From positions 6,294,501 through 6,358,500 of the forward strand of contig NZ_CP056030.1 of the NCBI RefSeq assembly GCF_013374995.1: DNA of 64,000 bases. The letters are read 5' to 3'. Origin of the DNA: Pseudomonas eucalypticola. GTDB lineage: Bacteria; Pseudomonadota; Gammaproteobacteria; Pseudomonadales; Pseudomonadaceae. Shown here in pieces: positions 1-8,927 of this stretch. Position numbers and translations under genes: made by a program. Below the pieces are notes generated by a model. That model was not told where the DNA came from, made no database searches, and worked only from the letters and a program-made list of their open reading frames with translations. Each line of letters opens with the position of its first letter. The first letter of the stretch is position 1.

Positions 1-1
1 C

Positions 2-310
2 GTAGTGCGCGGGGTCGTGCAGGCCACGCTGCAAGGCATGCGCGACATCATCCAGGACCCGCACGCCGCCGCAGCCACCTTCGCCAAGGCAGTGCCCGCC
101 TATGCCGGCAAGGAAGCGGAGCTGGAACGCACCTTCAAGCTTTACGTCGACAACGTCTACGCCCACCAGGCCGTGCTGGGCCAGATCGACGCCGGGCGCC
201 TGGACAAGGTCCGCCAGTTCTACGTCAGCGAGGGCATCGTCAGCCAGGAGCCCAAGCTCGACGACCTCTACACCAACCAGTTCATCGACACCACGACGGC
301 CGCCAAGTAA
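2..310 (+). CDS. ABC transporter substrate-binding protein, C-terminal fragment
   Basis: The frame is already open at base 2, so only the last 102 or so residues of a gene starting left of the window are present. The ending (about residues 60-95: FYVSEGIVSQEPKLDDLYTN) is typical of the NMT1/SsuA-like periplasmic binding proteins that serve nitrate/sulfonate/taurine-type ABC importers. The permease gene starts 29 bases downstream on the same strand, which supports a binding-protein/permease pair. The ATPase is not in the window and presumably lies upstream. The ligand cannot be read from this fragment. The downstream enzymes suggest it imports the substrate of the catabolic operon, but that is inference. 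Confidence 0.8.
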   Translation, partial: VVRGVVQATLQGMRDIIQDPHAAAATFAKAVPAYAGKEAELERTFKLYVDNVYAHQAVLGQIDAGRLDKVRQFYVSEGIVSQEPKLDDLYTNQFIDTTTAAK

Positions 311-339
311 GCCGCGCGATAGCCAAAGGTATTGAACCG

Positions 340-1116
340 ATGAGAAGCCTGAACCCCTCCATGCTCGGCAGCGTTGCCCTGCTGATCCTGTTCCTGCTGG
401 CCTGGCAATTCGGCCCTGGCCTGTTGGGGATGCCCGAGTTCGTCATGCCCAAACTGAGCCGGGTGGCTCAGGAAACCGTGTCCATGTGGGGCACCAGCGG
501 GTTGCTGAAACATACCTTGATAACCGCCTTTGAAATCATTGTGGGCTTCGGCCTTGGCGCCCTTCTGGGCGTCATGATCGGTGTGTCGCTGGGCCTGTCA
601 CCCTCGGCCGAAGCGATGTTGTCGCCGTACATCCTGGCCCTGCAGATCGCCCCCAAGGTCGCCTTCGCGCCGCTGTTCGTGATGTGGCTGGGCTACACCA
701 TCTACCCCAAGATCCTGATCGCCATTCTGATCGTGTTCTTCCCGGTGATGATCAACGTGCTGTCGGCGATCCGCACCGTGGACCCGGACATGATCAACCT
801 GGTGCGCACCATGAATGCCAGCCGCTGGCAGATCTTCCGCCTGGTGGAGTTCCCTTCGGCCATGGCTGCCTTGTTCTCCGGCCTGCGCATCGCCTCGACC
901 CTGGCCGTGATCGGCGTCACCGTGGGCGAGCTGGTGGGCGGCAACCAGGGGCTTGGCTTCCTGCTGGTAGACGCCGAAGGCCAGGGCAACACCAGTGGCG
1001 TGTTCGTGGCCATCGTCATGCTCACCCTGATCGGTGTGCTCGCCTACGGCGCCGTGGTCTGGGCCGAGAAACGCGTTCTGCACTACCTGCCAAAAGCCAT
1101 GCTGAGTACAAAATGA
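340..1116 (+). CDS. ABC transporter permease, SsuC/TauC-like
   Basis: This 258-residue inner-membrane protein has a signal-anchor-like first helix followed by about five hydrophobic segments. Its cytoplasmic loop (around residues 155-185: MNASRWQIFRLVEFPSAM) matches the coupling motif of binding-protein-dependent permeases of the taurine/sulfonate/nitrate family. Length is normal for the family. It forms an importer with the binding protein just upstream. The stop codon TGA overlaps the start of the next gene, so translation is probably coupled. The start at 340 is preceded only by a weak AAAGG at 324-328. The substrate is unknown. Confidence 0.88.
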   Translation: MRSLNPSMLGSVALLILFLLAWQFGPGLLGMPEFVMPKLSRVAQETVSMWGTSGLLKHTLITAFEIIVGFGLGALLGVMIGVSLGLSPSAEAMLSPYILALQIAPKVAFAPLFVMWLGYTIYPKILIAILIVFFPVMINVLSAIRTVDPDMINLVRTMNASRWQIFRLVEFPSAMAALFSGLRIASTLAVIGVTVGELVGGNQGLGFLLVDAEGQGNTSGVFVAIVMLTLIGVLAYGAVVWAEKRVLHYLPKAMLSTK

Positions 1117-1880
1117 TGAAGCCCTCCATTCGACTGCTCGAAGGCCGCCGCGTACTGGTCACCGGTGGCGCCCGCGGCCTGGGCTTCGCCTTCGCCGAAT
1201 CCATCGCCAGGGCCGGCGCCCGGGTGGTGATCGCCGACATCCTCGCCGACCGCGTGCAACAGGCCGCCGCCGAACTGGTGGCCATGGACATGGATGTGAC
1301 GGGCCTGGTGGTCGACCTCGCCGACCCCGCGTCCATCGACGCCTGCGTCACCGCTGCCTGCCAATGCCTGGGTGGCCTCGATGGCCTGGTCAACAACGCT
1401 TCAGTGACCAACTCTGGCGGCAAGACCTGCGAAGAACTGGACATCGACACCTGGGATACGGTGATGAAAGTCAACGTGCGCGGGACGTGGCTGATGACCA
1501 GGGCATGCCTGCCCGCCCTTCGCCAGAGCGGTACCGGCGCGGTCATCAACCTGGCTTCCGACACCCCGCTGTGGGGCGCCACCAACCTGCTCGCCTACGT
1601 CGCCAGCAAGGGCGCCGTCATCGCCATGACTCGCAGCCTCGCCCGCGAACTGGGCAAGGACAACATCACCGTCAATGCCATCGCCCCAGGCCTGGTGCTG
1701 GTGGAAGCCACAGCCTATGTGCCCGAAGCCCGCCACCGCCTTTACACCGAGCAGCGCGCCATCCAGCGCGCGCAGTTGCCCGAGGATGTCAGCGGCGCAG
1801 TGATCTTCGCCCTTTCCGACCTTGCCCGCTTCATTACTGGACAAACCCTGCCGGTCAACGGCGGGTTCGTCATGCCCTGA
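1113..1880 (+). CDS. Short-chain dehydrogenase/reductase (SDR), classical
   Basis: This is a 255-residue classical SDR. The NAD(P)-binding glycine motif TGGARGLGFA lies near residues 18-28, NNAS near residue 90, and the catalytic Tyr162-x3-Lys166 is intact (AYVASKGAV). The C-terminal FITGQTLPVNGGFVMP is typical of FabG-like enzymes. The gene starts at tandem ATG codons overlapping the permease stop, so it is translationally coupled. It probably oxidises or reduces an alcohol/ketone intermediate of the surrounding pathway. The second SDR of this operon, at about 4.1 kb, lacks the catalytic pair, so this copy is likely the working dehydrogenase. Confidence 0.9.
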   Translation: MMKPSIRLLEGRRVLVTGGARGLGFAFAESIARAGARVVIADILADRVQQAAAELVAMDMDVTGLVVDLADPASIDACVTAACQCLGGLDGLVNNASVTNSGGKTCEELDIDTWDTVMKVNVRGTWLMTRACLPALRQSGTGAVINLASDTPLWGATNLLAYVASKGAVIAMTRSLARELGKDNITVNAIAPGLVLVEATAYVPEARHRLYTEQRAIQRAQLPEDVSGAVIFALSDLARFITGQTLPVNGGFVMP

Positions 1881-1893
1881 AAAGGAGATAGCC

Positions 1894-2433
1894 GTGACTG
1901 ATCTAGCCGCACAACAACAAGCCCCGAAAAGCTGGGAACGCCCCGAGGGGACCAGCCTTGAAGCCTGGATGCAGACCCGCATCGCACGCTACGAAACCCG
2001 TAAATACGACTGGAACGCGCTGAAATTCCAGGCCGACTACGACCCCAAGTATCGCCGTGCGCAAATGCGTTATATCGGCACCGGTGGCACCGGTGTCAGC
2101 ACCGACATGAACACCATTCCCTCAGAGAACTTCACGTTCTCCACCATGGTGATCCCGGCCGGCCACGAAGGCCCCTCGCACCTGCACACCGACGTGGAAG
2201 AAGTGTTCTTCGTGCTGCGCGGCAAGCTCAAGGTGGTGATCGAGAAAGACGGCGAGCGCTACGAAACCATTCTCACCGACCGCGACGTGATCTCGGTGCC
2301 GCCAGGCGTTTATCGCGAGGAGATCAACATCGGCGACGAAGATGCGTTGATGTGCGTGATGCTCGGCGCCAAGAAGCCGGTCACCCCGACCTATCCGCCA
2401 GAGCACCCTCTGGCTTCGATCAAGCGCGGGTAA
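1894..2433 (+). CDS. Cupin-domain protein
   Basis: This 179-residue single-domain cupin is read from GTG at 1894. That start is chosen because AAGGAGA (1882-1888) sits at ideal distance, whereas an upstream ATG at 1822 lies inside the SDR gene. Cupin motif 1 is present near residues 88-108 (GPSHLHTDVEEVFFVLRG), with the usual two His and one Glu metal ligands. Motif 2 (PPGVYREEINIGDEDAL) lacks the usual final His, having Arg/Glu there. It may be a metal-binding isomerase, decarboxylase or dioxygenase-like enzyme, or a small-ligand binder. No specific reaction can be assigned. It lies between an SDR and a hydrolase in the operon. Confidence 0.85.
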   Translation: MTDLAAQQQAPKSWERPEGTSLEAWMQTRIARYETRKYDWNALKFQADYDPKYRRAQMRYIGTGGTGVSTDMNTIPSENFTFSTMVIPAGHEGPSHLHTDVEEVFFVLRGKLKVVIEKDGERYETILTDRDVISVPPGVYREEINIGDEDALMCVMLGAKKPVTPTYPPEHPLASIKRG

Positions 2434-2439
2434 ACCGAC

Positions 2440-3312
2440 ATGCATGCCACTGAAAGCCTCGACCCCTGTACCGAACTGCAAACCCTGTTGGCCAACCGCT
2501 TCGCCCAGCGCCTGCTGGACGTGGCTAGTGATCAGCAAGCCATTCGCGAAGCCGGTAGCGGCGCCGCCATCGTGCTGTTGCATGGTATCGGTTCGGGCGC
2601 CGGCTCGTGGCTGGAAGTGGCGCTGCAACTTGGCCAGCACGCTCGGGTCGTTGCCTGGGATGCCCCGGGGTACGGCGATTCGACGCCGCTGAGGCCAGCG
2701 GCACCCCGTGCCGAGGACTACGCCGAACGCCTGCTCCACACCCTGGATGCATTGAACATCGAGCGTTGCGTGCTGGTCGGCCATTCGCTGGGGGCGATCA
2801 CCGCCGCCGCGTTCAGCCGCCTGCACCCGCAACGCGTCAGCCGCCTGGTGTTGGTGAGCCCCGCCCGCGGCTACGGCGACCCTGCCCGCGAACTCCAGCG
2901 CCAGCAGGTCCGCGGCAAGCGCCTGACAACGCTGGAACAACTGGGCATTGCCCAGATGGCCGCTCAACGCAGCAGCGCCATGCTCTCGCCGCGGCCCACC
3001 GCCAAGGCGTTGGCCTGGGTGCGCTGGAACATGGCGCGGCTGAACCAACAAGGCTACCGCCAGGCCATCGAACTGCTGTGCGGCGATGACCTGCTGCGCC
3101 ATGCCCCGCTGCCCGTGCCATGCGAAGTGCACTGCGGCGAAGCCGATGCCATCACCGCGCCCGAGACCTGCCTGACCTTGGCCAAGGCACTGGGCGCCAG
3201 CTTCAACCTGATCGCCGATGCAGGGCATGCCAGCCCAATCGAACAACCGCATGTCGTGGCCGGCCGCCTGGCCCATGCCCTCAAGGAATCCCTGACAGGT
3301 AGTGCACAATGA
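2440..3312 (+). CDS. Alpha/beta-fold hydrolase
   Basis: This is a 290-residue alpha/beta hydrolase. The oxyanion-hole motif HGIGSGAGSW lies near residue 48, the nucleophile elbow GHSLGA near residue 115, an acid in CGEADAITAPE near residue 230, and the catalytic His in DAGHASPIEQP near residue 260. Such enzymes hydrolyse esters, lactones or C-C bonds. In ring-cleavage pathways (MhpC/BphD type) they cut the meta-cleavage product, which would suit the extradiol-type VOC protein encoded downstream. The gene begins 6 bases after the cupin stop and overlaps the IclR gene by 4 bases. Confidence 0.88.
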   Translation: MHATESLDPCTELQTLLANRFAQRLLDVASDQQAIREAGSGAAIVLLHGIGSGAGSWLEVALQLGQHARVVAWDAPGYGDSTPLRPAAPRAEDYAERLLHTLDALNIERCVLVGHSLGAITAAAFSRLHPQRVSRLVLVSPARGYGDPARELQRQQVRGKRLTTLEQLGIAQMAAQRSSAMLSPRPTAKALAWVRWNMARLNQQGYRQAIELLCGDDLLRHAPLPVPCEVHCGEADAITAPETCLTLAKALGASFNLIADAGHASPIEQPHVVAGRLAHALKESLTGSAQ

Positions 3313-4133
3313 CCGACACCGATCTGACTAAAGATGCACAGGACAAATACATCGTTCCGGGCCTGGAGCGCGGCTTGTTGCTGCTGTGCGAATTCAGCCG
3401 CCAGAACCGCACGCTGACTGCCCCGGAACTGGCCCGCCGCCTGGAACTGCCTCGCTCGACCATCTTTCGCCTGCTGACCACCCTGGAAACCATGGGCTTC
3501 GTGACCCGCAGCGGCAACGAATACCGCCTGGGCATGTCGGTACTGCGCCTGGGCTTCGAGTACCTGGCTTCGCTGGAGCTGACCGAACTGGGCCAACCGC
3601 TGTTGGCGCGCTTGTGCGACAAACTCAACTACCCCAGCAATCTGGTGGTGCGCGACGGCCGCTCGATTGTCTACGTGGCCAAGGTGTCGCCGCCATCGGT
3701 GTTCTCCAGCGCCGTCAATGTCGGCACGCGCCTACCCGCCCATGCCACGGTGCTGGGGCGCATTCTGCTGGAAGACTTGTCTTTGGCCGAGCTGCGCGAG
3801 TTGTACCCTGAGGAGCACCTTGAACAGCATTCCCTGTGCACACCCAAGACCGTGCTGGAACTGTTCGACCTGGTGCAGGGCGACCGCCAGCGCGGCTATG
3901 TCAGCGGCGAGGGGTTCTTTGAATCGGCGATCTCCACCGTTGCCGCGCCGGTCCGCGACCACAGCGGCCGGATCGTGGCGGCGCTGGGTGTAACCATTCC
4001 GACCACCCAAATAGGTCACGTCAACTTCGAGGAAACCCTGGCCCAGGTCCGTCGCAATGCCGACGAACTCTCGCGCTTGCTCAATTACACGCCCAGCCAC
4101 GGCGGTCGTGTCACCGCGCTGATGAGGGACTGA
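3309..4133 (+). CDS. IclR-family transcriptional regulator
   Basis: This 274-residue regulator has an N-terminal winged helix (about residues 17-80; LTAPELARRLELPRSTIFRLL is the recognition region) and a C-terminal IclR effector domain (VARPVRDHSGRIVAALGVTIP-like segment near residue 215). IclR proteins commonly control aromatic or small-acid catabolic operons and bind a pathway metabolite. This one is embedded within the operon, overlapping the hydrolase gene by 4 bases, so it is co-transcribed with what it probably controls. Its operator is expected left of the window, in front of the transporter genes. Confidence 0.92.
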   Translation: MTDTDLTKDAQDKYIVPGLERGLLLLCEFSRQNRTLTAPELARRLELPRSTIFRLLTTLETMGFVTRSGNEYRLGMSVLRLGFEYLASLELTELGQPLLARLCDKLNYPSNLVVRDGRSIVYVAKVSPPSVFSSAVNVGTRLPAHATVLGRILLEDLSLAELRELYPEEHLEQHSLCTPKTVLELFDLVQGDRQRGYVSGEGFFESAISTVAAPVRDHSGRIVAALGVTIPTTQIGHVNFEETLAQVRRNADELSRLLNYTPSHGGRVTALMRD

Positions 4134-4134
4134 C

Positions 4135-4932
4135 ATGAGCCTCTATCAAATCCAGGGTCGCACGGCGGTCGTCACCGGTGGCTCGTCCGGCATTGGCCTG
4201 GCCTGCGTGGAACAACTGCTGGAAGCCGGCGCCAACGTTGCCTTCTGCGGCCGCGACGAAGACCGCCTGCGCAGCGCCGAGGCCGACTTGCGGATGCGCT
4301 TTCCTGAAGCGGGTTTGCTGGCCCAGGTCTGCGATGTGCTCGACGCAGCCTCGGTCCAGGCGTTTGCCGCCGCCACCGACACTGCGTTGGGCCCGGCCCA
4401 GATGTTGATCAACAACGCCGGCCAAGGACGTGTCTCAACTTTCGCAGACACCACCGATGCGGCATGGACCGAAGAGTTGAACCTGAAATTCTTCTCCGTG
4501 ATCAACCCGGTACGTGCCTTCATGGCCCAACTGCAACGCCAGGCCGGCGCCTCCATCGTCTGCGTCAACTCACTGCTGGCCAGCCAGCCCGAGCCACACA
4601 TGGTCGCCACCTCCGCCGCCCGCGCGGGGCTGAAAAACCTGGTGCGTTCCATGGCCACCGAATTTGCTGAACAGGGCATTCGGGTCAACGGCATTCTCAT
4701 CGGCCTGGTGGAGTCCGGCCAATGGCGGCGCCGCTTCGAGGCCCGCGAAGAACGCCACCTGGACTGGTCCCAATGGACCGCGCAATTGGCGCAGCGCAAA
4801 CATATTCCCTTGGGCCGCCTGGGCCTGCCCGTAGAGGCAGCCCGCGCGATCCTCTTCCTGGCTTCGCCCTTGTCGGCTTACACCACAGGCAGCCATATCG
4901 ATGTTTCTGGAGGCCTGTCCCGTCATGCGTAA
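4135..4932 (+). CDS. SDR-fold protein lacking the catalytic Tyr/Lys
   Basis: This 265-residue protein has the SDR fold. The Rossmann motif TGGSSGIGLAC lies near residue 15, NNAGQG near residue 97, and a FabG-like C terminus (TTGSHIDVSGGLSRHA) ends it. At the position of the catalytic Tyr-x3-Lys, however, the sequence reads Thr159-Ser-Ala-Ala-Arg163 (VATSAARAG). Both key residues are therefore replaced, although the flanking sequence aligns well. It may use other residues, act non-redoxly, or be a structural partner. The gene starts 1 base after the IclR stop, and its 3' end overlaps the next start by 8 bases. Confidence 0.85.
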   Translation: MSLYQIQGRTAVVTGGSSGIGLACVEQLLEAGANVAFCGRDEDRLRSAEADLRMRFPEAGLLAQVCDVLDAASVQAFAAATDTALGPAQMLINNAGQGRVSTFADTTDAAWTEELNLKFFSVINPVRAFMAQLQRQAGASIVCVNSLLASQPEPHMVATSAARAGLKNLVRSMATEFAEQGIRVNGILIGLVESGQWRRRFEAREERHLDWSQWTAQLAQRKHIPLGRLGLPVEAARAILFLASPLSAYTTGSHIDVSGGLSRHA

Positions 4933-6607
4933 CGACAACCAAGTCACCGTAGGTGCCGCTATCACCGCCTTCCTCGAGCAGTGCGACGTCAAGGCAGCGT
5001 TCGGCGTGATCTCCATCCACAACATGCCTATCCTCGATGCCTTCGCGGTACGCGGCAATATCCGTTTCGTCATGGCCCGCGGTGAAGCCGGCGCCACCAA
5101 CATGGCCGATGCCTACGCACGCACCACGGGCGGGCTGGGTGTATGCCTGACCTCCACGGGAACCGCTGCCGGCAATGCTGCCGGTGCCATGGTAGAAGCA
5201 CAGACCGCAGGCACACCGCTGCTGCATATCACCGGGCAGATCGAGACCCAATACCTGGACCAGGAGTTTGCCTACATCCATGAGGCGCGCGACCAACTGA
5301 CCATGCTCAAGGCAGTGTCGAAAGCCGCCTTTCGGGTACGCAGCGTCGAGACTGCACTGAGCACCATGAAGCTTGCCGTGCAAACCGCACTCACCGCGCC
5401 TACAGGGCCGGTCAGTGTCGAGATCCCGATCGACATTCAATCAACCTTCATCACCATGCCAACCGACTTGGCGCCACTGCCTGTGCCGGTGGCCGTGCCG
5501 GCACCAGAAGCCCTGGATGCCCTGGCCGAGCGCATGGCTGGCGCCAAACGCCCGATGCTGTGGCTGGGTGGCGGTGCGCGTCATGCGGGCAAACAAGTGA
5601 AGCGTTTGCTGGAAATGGGCGTTGGTGTCATTACCTCTACCCAAGGGCGCGGCGTCGTCAACGAAGACGATGAACGCTGCCTGGGCGCTTTCTCACAAAA
5701 CCGCGCCGTGGAACAGTTCATGCAATCCTGCGACGTACTGCTGGTAGCCGGTTCACGTCTGCGCTCCAACGAAACCTTCAAGTACGCACTGAAACTGCCG
5801 CAGACCACCCTGCGCATTGACGCCAACCCAGCGATTGAAGGCCGCAGCTACAGTAGCGACCAATTCGTGTGCGGCGATACCGCCCTGGCTTTGGACGGTT
5901 TGGCAGACCGGCTGGAAGGTCGACTGAATATAGACCCAATGTTCCACGTGGAACTATTGCAGGTGCGCGCCAAGTCGCGCGCGCAGCTGAATACGGACTT
6001 GGGTCCCTACAGCGCCCTCGTGGAACAACTGCAAGCCGTCACCGGTCGCCACTTTTCCTGGGTACGCGACGTGACTCTGTCCAACAGCATCTGGGGCAAT
6101 CGCCTTATCAACCTGTTCCATCCACGCGCAGGCGTGCACGCTTTGGGCGGTGGTATTGGCCAAGCGCTGGCCATGGGTATTGGCGCTGCAGTTGCTGCCG
6201 CTGAAACTGCGCCGGAGCGCAAAGTATTCGCCCTGGCTGGCGATGGTGGCTTCATTCTGAACCTGGGTGAGCTCGCAACCCTGGTGCAGGAAAAGGCCAA
6301 CGTGGTGATCCTGCTGATGAACGACCAGCGCTACGGTGTGATTCGCAATATCCAGGATGCCATCTACGGCGCCCGGCACGCCTACGTGGAACTGCATACG
6401 CCGGACTACACCCAACTGGCCGCGTCCATGGGGCTGCGCCACGCGCTGGTCAGCGACCTGAAAAACTTCAGCGGCGTGATCGAAGGCGCCTTGGCTGAAC
6501 CGGGCCCGTTTCTCCTGGAAGTGGACATGCTGGCGGTCGGTGGGTTTGCCACCCAGTTCGCCGGCCCGCCCAACAGCGAAACCAAGGCTCAAAAGGCCAC
6601 CGCCTGA
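4925..6607 (+). CDS. Thiamine diphosphate-dependent decarboxylase/synthase
   Basis: This is a 560-residue ThDP enzyme of the acetolactate synthase/benzoylformate decarboxylase superfamily. The cofactor-activating Glu54 lies in ARGEAGATNMADAYAR. The central domain spans about 190-330. The ThDP/Mg motif starts GDGG at residue 439 and ends near MNDQRYG. ATG 4925 is chosen because GGAGG (4909-4913) precedes it; an upstream in-frame start lies in the SDR gene. It would decarboxylate a 2-oxoacid or ligate it to another carbonyl. As a free-standing enzyme in a catabolic operon beside an aldehyde dehydrogenase, 2-oxoacid decarboxylation to an aldehyde is the simplest reading (inference). Confidence 0.88.
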   Translation: MRNDNQVTVGAAITAFLEQCDVKAAFGVISIHNMPILDAFAVRGNIRFVMARGEAGATNMADAYARTTGGLGVCLTSTGTAAGNAAGAMVEAQTAGTPLLHITGQIETQYLDQEFAYIHEARDQLTMLKAVSKAAFRVRSVETALSTMKLAVQTALTAPTGPVSVEIPIDIQSTFITMPTDLAPLPVPVAVPAPEALDALAERMAGAKRPMLWLGGGARHAGKQVKRLLEMGVGVITSTQGRGVVNEDDERCLGAFSQNRAVEQFMQSCDVLLVAGSRLRSNETFKYALKLPQTTLRIDANPAIEGRSYSSDQFVCGDTALALDGLADRLEGRLNIDPMFHVELLQVRAKSRAQLNTDLGPYSALVEQLQAVTGRHFSWVRDVTLSNSIWGNRLINLFHPRAGVHALGGGIGQALAMGIGAAVAAAETAPERKVFALAGDGGFILNLGELATLVQEKANVVILLMNDQRYGVIRNIQDAIYGARHAYVELHTPDYTQLAASMGLRHALVSDLKNFSGVIEGALAEPGPFLLEVDMLAVGGFATQFAGPPNSETKAQKATA

Positions 6608-6617
6608 GGATTGCGCC

Positions 6618-7421
6618 ATGCTGCATATCACCATGATCGGCTGTGGCGCCATTGGCGTCGGCGTGCTGGAACTGCTGGAGAAAGACCCGACCCTGTGCGT
6701 TGACCATGTCATCGCTTCGGCCGGGTCCGAAGACCTGGTGCGCCAGCGCCTTGCCAGCTTCGCCAGGCCACCGCAGGTACTCACCACCCTGCCCGCCGAC
6801 GCGCGCCCCGACCTGTTGGTCGAATGCGCCGGCCACCGCGCCATCGAAGAGCATGTGTTGCCTGCGCTGGAACGTGGCATCGCCTGCCTGATTGTCTCGG
6901 TGGGCGCACTTTCAGAGGTCGGCCTGGTGGAACGCCTGGAGGCAGCGGCCGAGCGCGGCCAGACCCGTATCGAACTGTTGCCTGGTGCCATCGGCGGTAT
7001 CGATGCGTTGTCTGCCGCCAAGGTCGGCGGCCTGGACGCCGTGAACTACGTTGGCCGAAAACCGGCACGGGCCTGGAAGAACACCCCAGGCGAGCACGCT
7101 TGCGATCTGGATGCCATCACCGAAGCAACGGTGATCTTCCAGGGCAGTGCGCGCTTGGCCGCGCAGCTCTACCCCAAAAACGCCAACGTGGCTGCCACCC
7201 TGTCGCTGGCTGGCATCGGCCTGGACCGCACCCACGTGACGTTGATCGCCGACCCGCACAGTGACGAAAACGTACACCAGTTCGAAGCCCGTGGCGCCTT
7301 TGGTGGCTTCGAGCTGAGCCTGCGCGGCAAGCCGTTGCAAGCGAACCCGAAAACGTCCGCCCTTACCGTCTACAGCGTGGTGCGTGCCTTGGGCAACCAC
7401 GCCCATGCGATTTCCATCTAG
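6618..7421 (+). CDS. Aspartate dehydrogenase family protein
   Basis: This 267-residue protein has an N-terminal Rossmann motif (IGCGAIGVGVLELL, residues 5-18) and the DUF108 C-terminal signature near residues 185-215 (PKNANVAATLSLAGIGLDRT, then DP). Length fits L-aspartate dehydrogenase (EC 1.4.1.21), which interconverts aspartate and iminoaspartate/oxaloacetate plus ammonia with NAD(P). ATG 6618 is used because the longer frame would overlap the ThDP gene. It belongs to an oxygenase operon, not an NAD-biosynthesis locus, so the true substrate may be another amino or imino acid. A homologous gene sits in a similar P. aeruginosa operon (near PA3505, from memory). Confidence 0.87.
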   Translation: MLHITMIGCGAIGVGVLELLEKDPTLCVDHVIASAGSEDLVRQRLASFARPPQVLTTLPADARPDLLVECAGHRAIEEHVLPALERGIACLIVSVGALSEVGLVERLEAAAERGQTRIELLPGAIGGIDALSAAKVGGLDAVNYVGRKPARAWKNTPGEHACDLDAITEATVIFQGSARLAAQLYPKNANVAATLSLAGIGLDRTHVTLIADPHSDENVHQFEARGAFGGFELSLRGKPLQANPKTSALTVYSVVRALGNHAHAISI

Positions 7422-7430
7422 GGGATGAAC

Positions 7431-8927
7431 ATGACCTTGGAACAGACTCTACCCATTTGCATCGCCGGCCATTGGCGCCTGGGCCACGGCGAGCGCTATG
7501 CCAGCCGCTACCCCGCCACTGGCGAACCCGTGGCCTGGCTCAACGCCGCCAACCTGAACGACGTAGAAGAAGCCGTGCAAGGCGCCCATCAGGCGTTCCT
7601 GCATAGCGGCTGGGCCCAGCGCAAACCCCATGAGCGCGCCAGCGTGCTGTACCGCATCGCTGCGTTGATTCGAGAGCGCAGTGAAGAACTGGCCCAATTG
7701 CAACGCCAGGACAACGGCAAACCCATCGGTGAGACGCGTGCCTTGGTGGCCAGCGCTGCAGGTACGTTTCAGTTCTTCGCCGCCGCCTGTGAAACACTGG
7801 AAGAAACCATCACGCCGTCGCGCGGCGACTTCGTGACCATGAGCGTCTATGAACCCATGGGGGTGGTGGCGGCCATCACCCCCTGGAACTCGCCCATTGC
7901 CAGCGAAGCGCAGAAGCTAGCCCCAGCGCTGGCCGCCGGTAATGCGGTGGTGATCAAGCCGGCGGAAATCACCCCGCTGCTGGCCCTGCAATTGGCGCGC
8001 ATCTGCGAAGACGCCGGCCTGCCCAAAGGCTTGGTCAGCGTACTGCCCGGCAAGGGCTCGGTGCTGGGCGACGCCCTGACCCAGCACCCGCTGATCAAGC
8101 GTGTGTCGTTCACTGGCGGCACTCGAACCGGCAAGCATATCGCGCACATCGCCGCCGAGAAGATGATGCCGGTGTCGCTGGAGCTGGGCGGCAAGTCGCC
8201 AACCATCGTCCTTGACGATGCTGATCTCGACCACGCCGTCGCCGGTGTGCTGTACGGTATTTTCAGCTCCTCGGGCGAAGCGTGCATCGCAGGTTCGCGG
8301 CTATTCGTAGCACGCTCGCTGTATGAACCCTTCATGGAGCGCCTGGTGGCCGGCGCGGCAACATTGCGCCTGGGCGACCCGGCCGACGAAACCACGCAAA
8401 TGGGGCCATTGATCAGCGCCAGCCATCGCGAATCGGTAGAACGCTATGTGGCCCTGGGGCTGGCCGAAGGGGGCACCCTGCGCCTGGGTGGGCAGCGCCC
8501 TGTGGGCGGTATCTACGACAACGGCTATTTCTTCCCGCCCACCATCATCGAAGGGCTGACCAACAGCCAGCAAACCTGTCAGGAGGAAATCTTCGGCCCG
8601 GTGCTGGTAGCCATGCCGTTCGATGACGAAGCCGAACTGATCGAACAGGCGAACGACAGCCTGTATGCATTGGCAGCCGGCATCTGGACCGGTGACTACA
8701 AACGCGCCTGGGCGCTGGGCCGCAAGATCCAGGCCGGTACGGTGTGGATCAACACCTACAAGCAGTTCTCTATCTCCACGCCTTTCGGCGGCTGGCGCGA
8801 CAGCGGCCTGGGCCGGGAAAAAGGCCGCCTGGGCATTGTGCAGTACATGGAACAGAAGAGCCTCTACTGGGGCATGAACGAACAGCCTCTGGCCTGGGCC
8901 AGCGGGCACCAAGGGGTAGCGTCATGA
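7431..8927 (+). CDS. NAD(P)-dependent aldehyde dehydrogenase
   Basis: This 498-residue ALDH superfamily enzyme has the active-site Glu251 in LELGGKSP and Cys285 in SSGEACIAGSR. The NAD-binding segment PWNSPI lies near residue 146, and the substrate-binding ending is complete. ATG 7431 is preferred over ATG 7425 because the GGGG run at 7421-7424 is too close for the earlier codon. It oxidises an aldehyde to an acid, possibly the product of the ThDP decarboxylase or a semialdehyde formed by ring cleavage. It follows the aspartate dehydrogenase gene by 9 bases and overlaps the VOC gene by 4 bases. Confidence 0.93.
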   Translation: MTLEQTLPICIAGHWRLGHGERYASRYPATGEPVAWLNAANLNDVEEAVQGAHQAFLHSGWAQRKPHERASVLYRIAALIRERSEELAQLQRQDNGKPIGETRALVASAAGTFQFFAAACETLEETITPSRGDFVTMSVYEPMGVVAAITPWNSPIASEAQKLAPALAAGNAVVIKPAEITPLLALQLARICEDAGLPKGLVSVLPGKGSVLGDALTQHPLIKRVSFTGGTRTGKHIAHIAAEKMMPVSLELGGKSPTIVLDDADLDHAVAGVLYGIFSSSGEACIAGSRLFVARSLYEPFMERLVAGAATLRLGDPADETTQMGPLISASHRESVERYVALGLAEGGTLRLGGQRPVGGIYDNGYFFPPTIIEGLTNSQQTCQEEIFGPVLVAMPFDDEAELIEQANDSLYALAAGIWTGDYKRAWALGRKIQAGTVWINTYKQFSISTPFGGWRDSGLGREKGRLGIVQYMEQKSLYWGMNEQPLAWASGHQGVAS

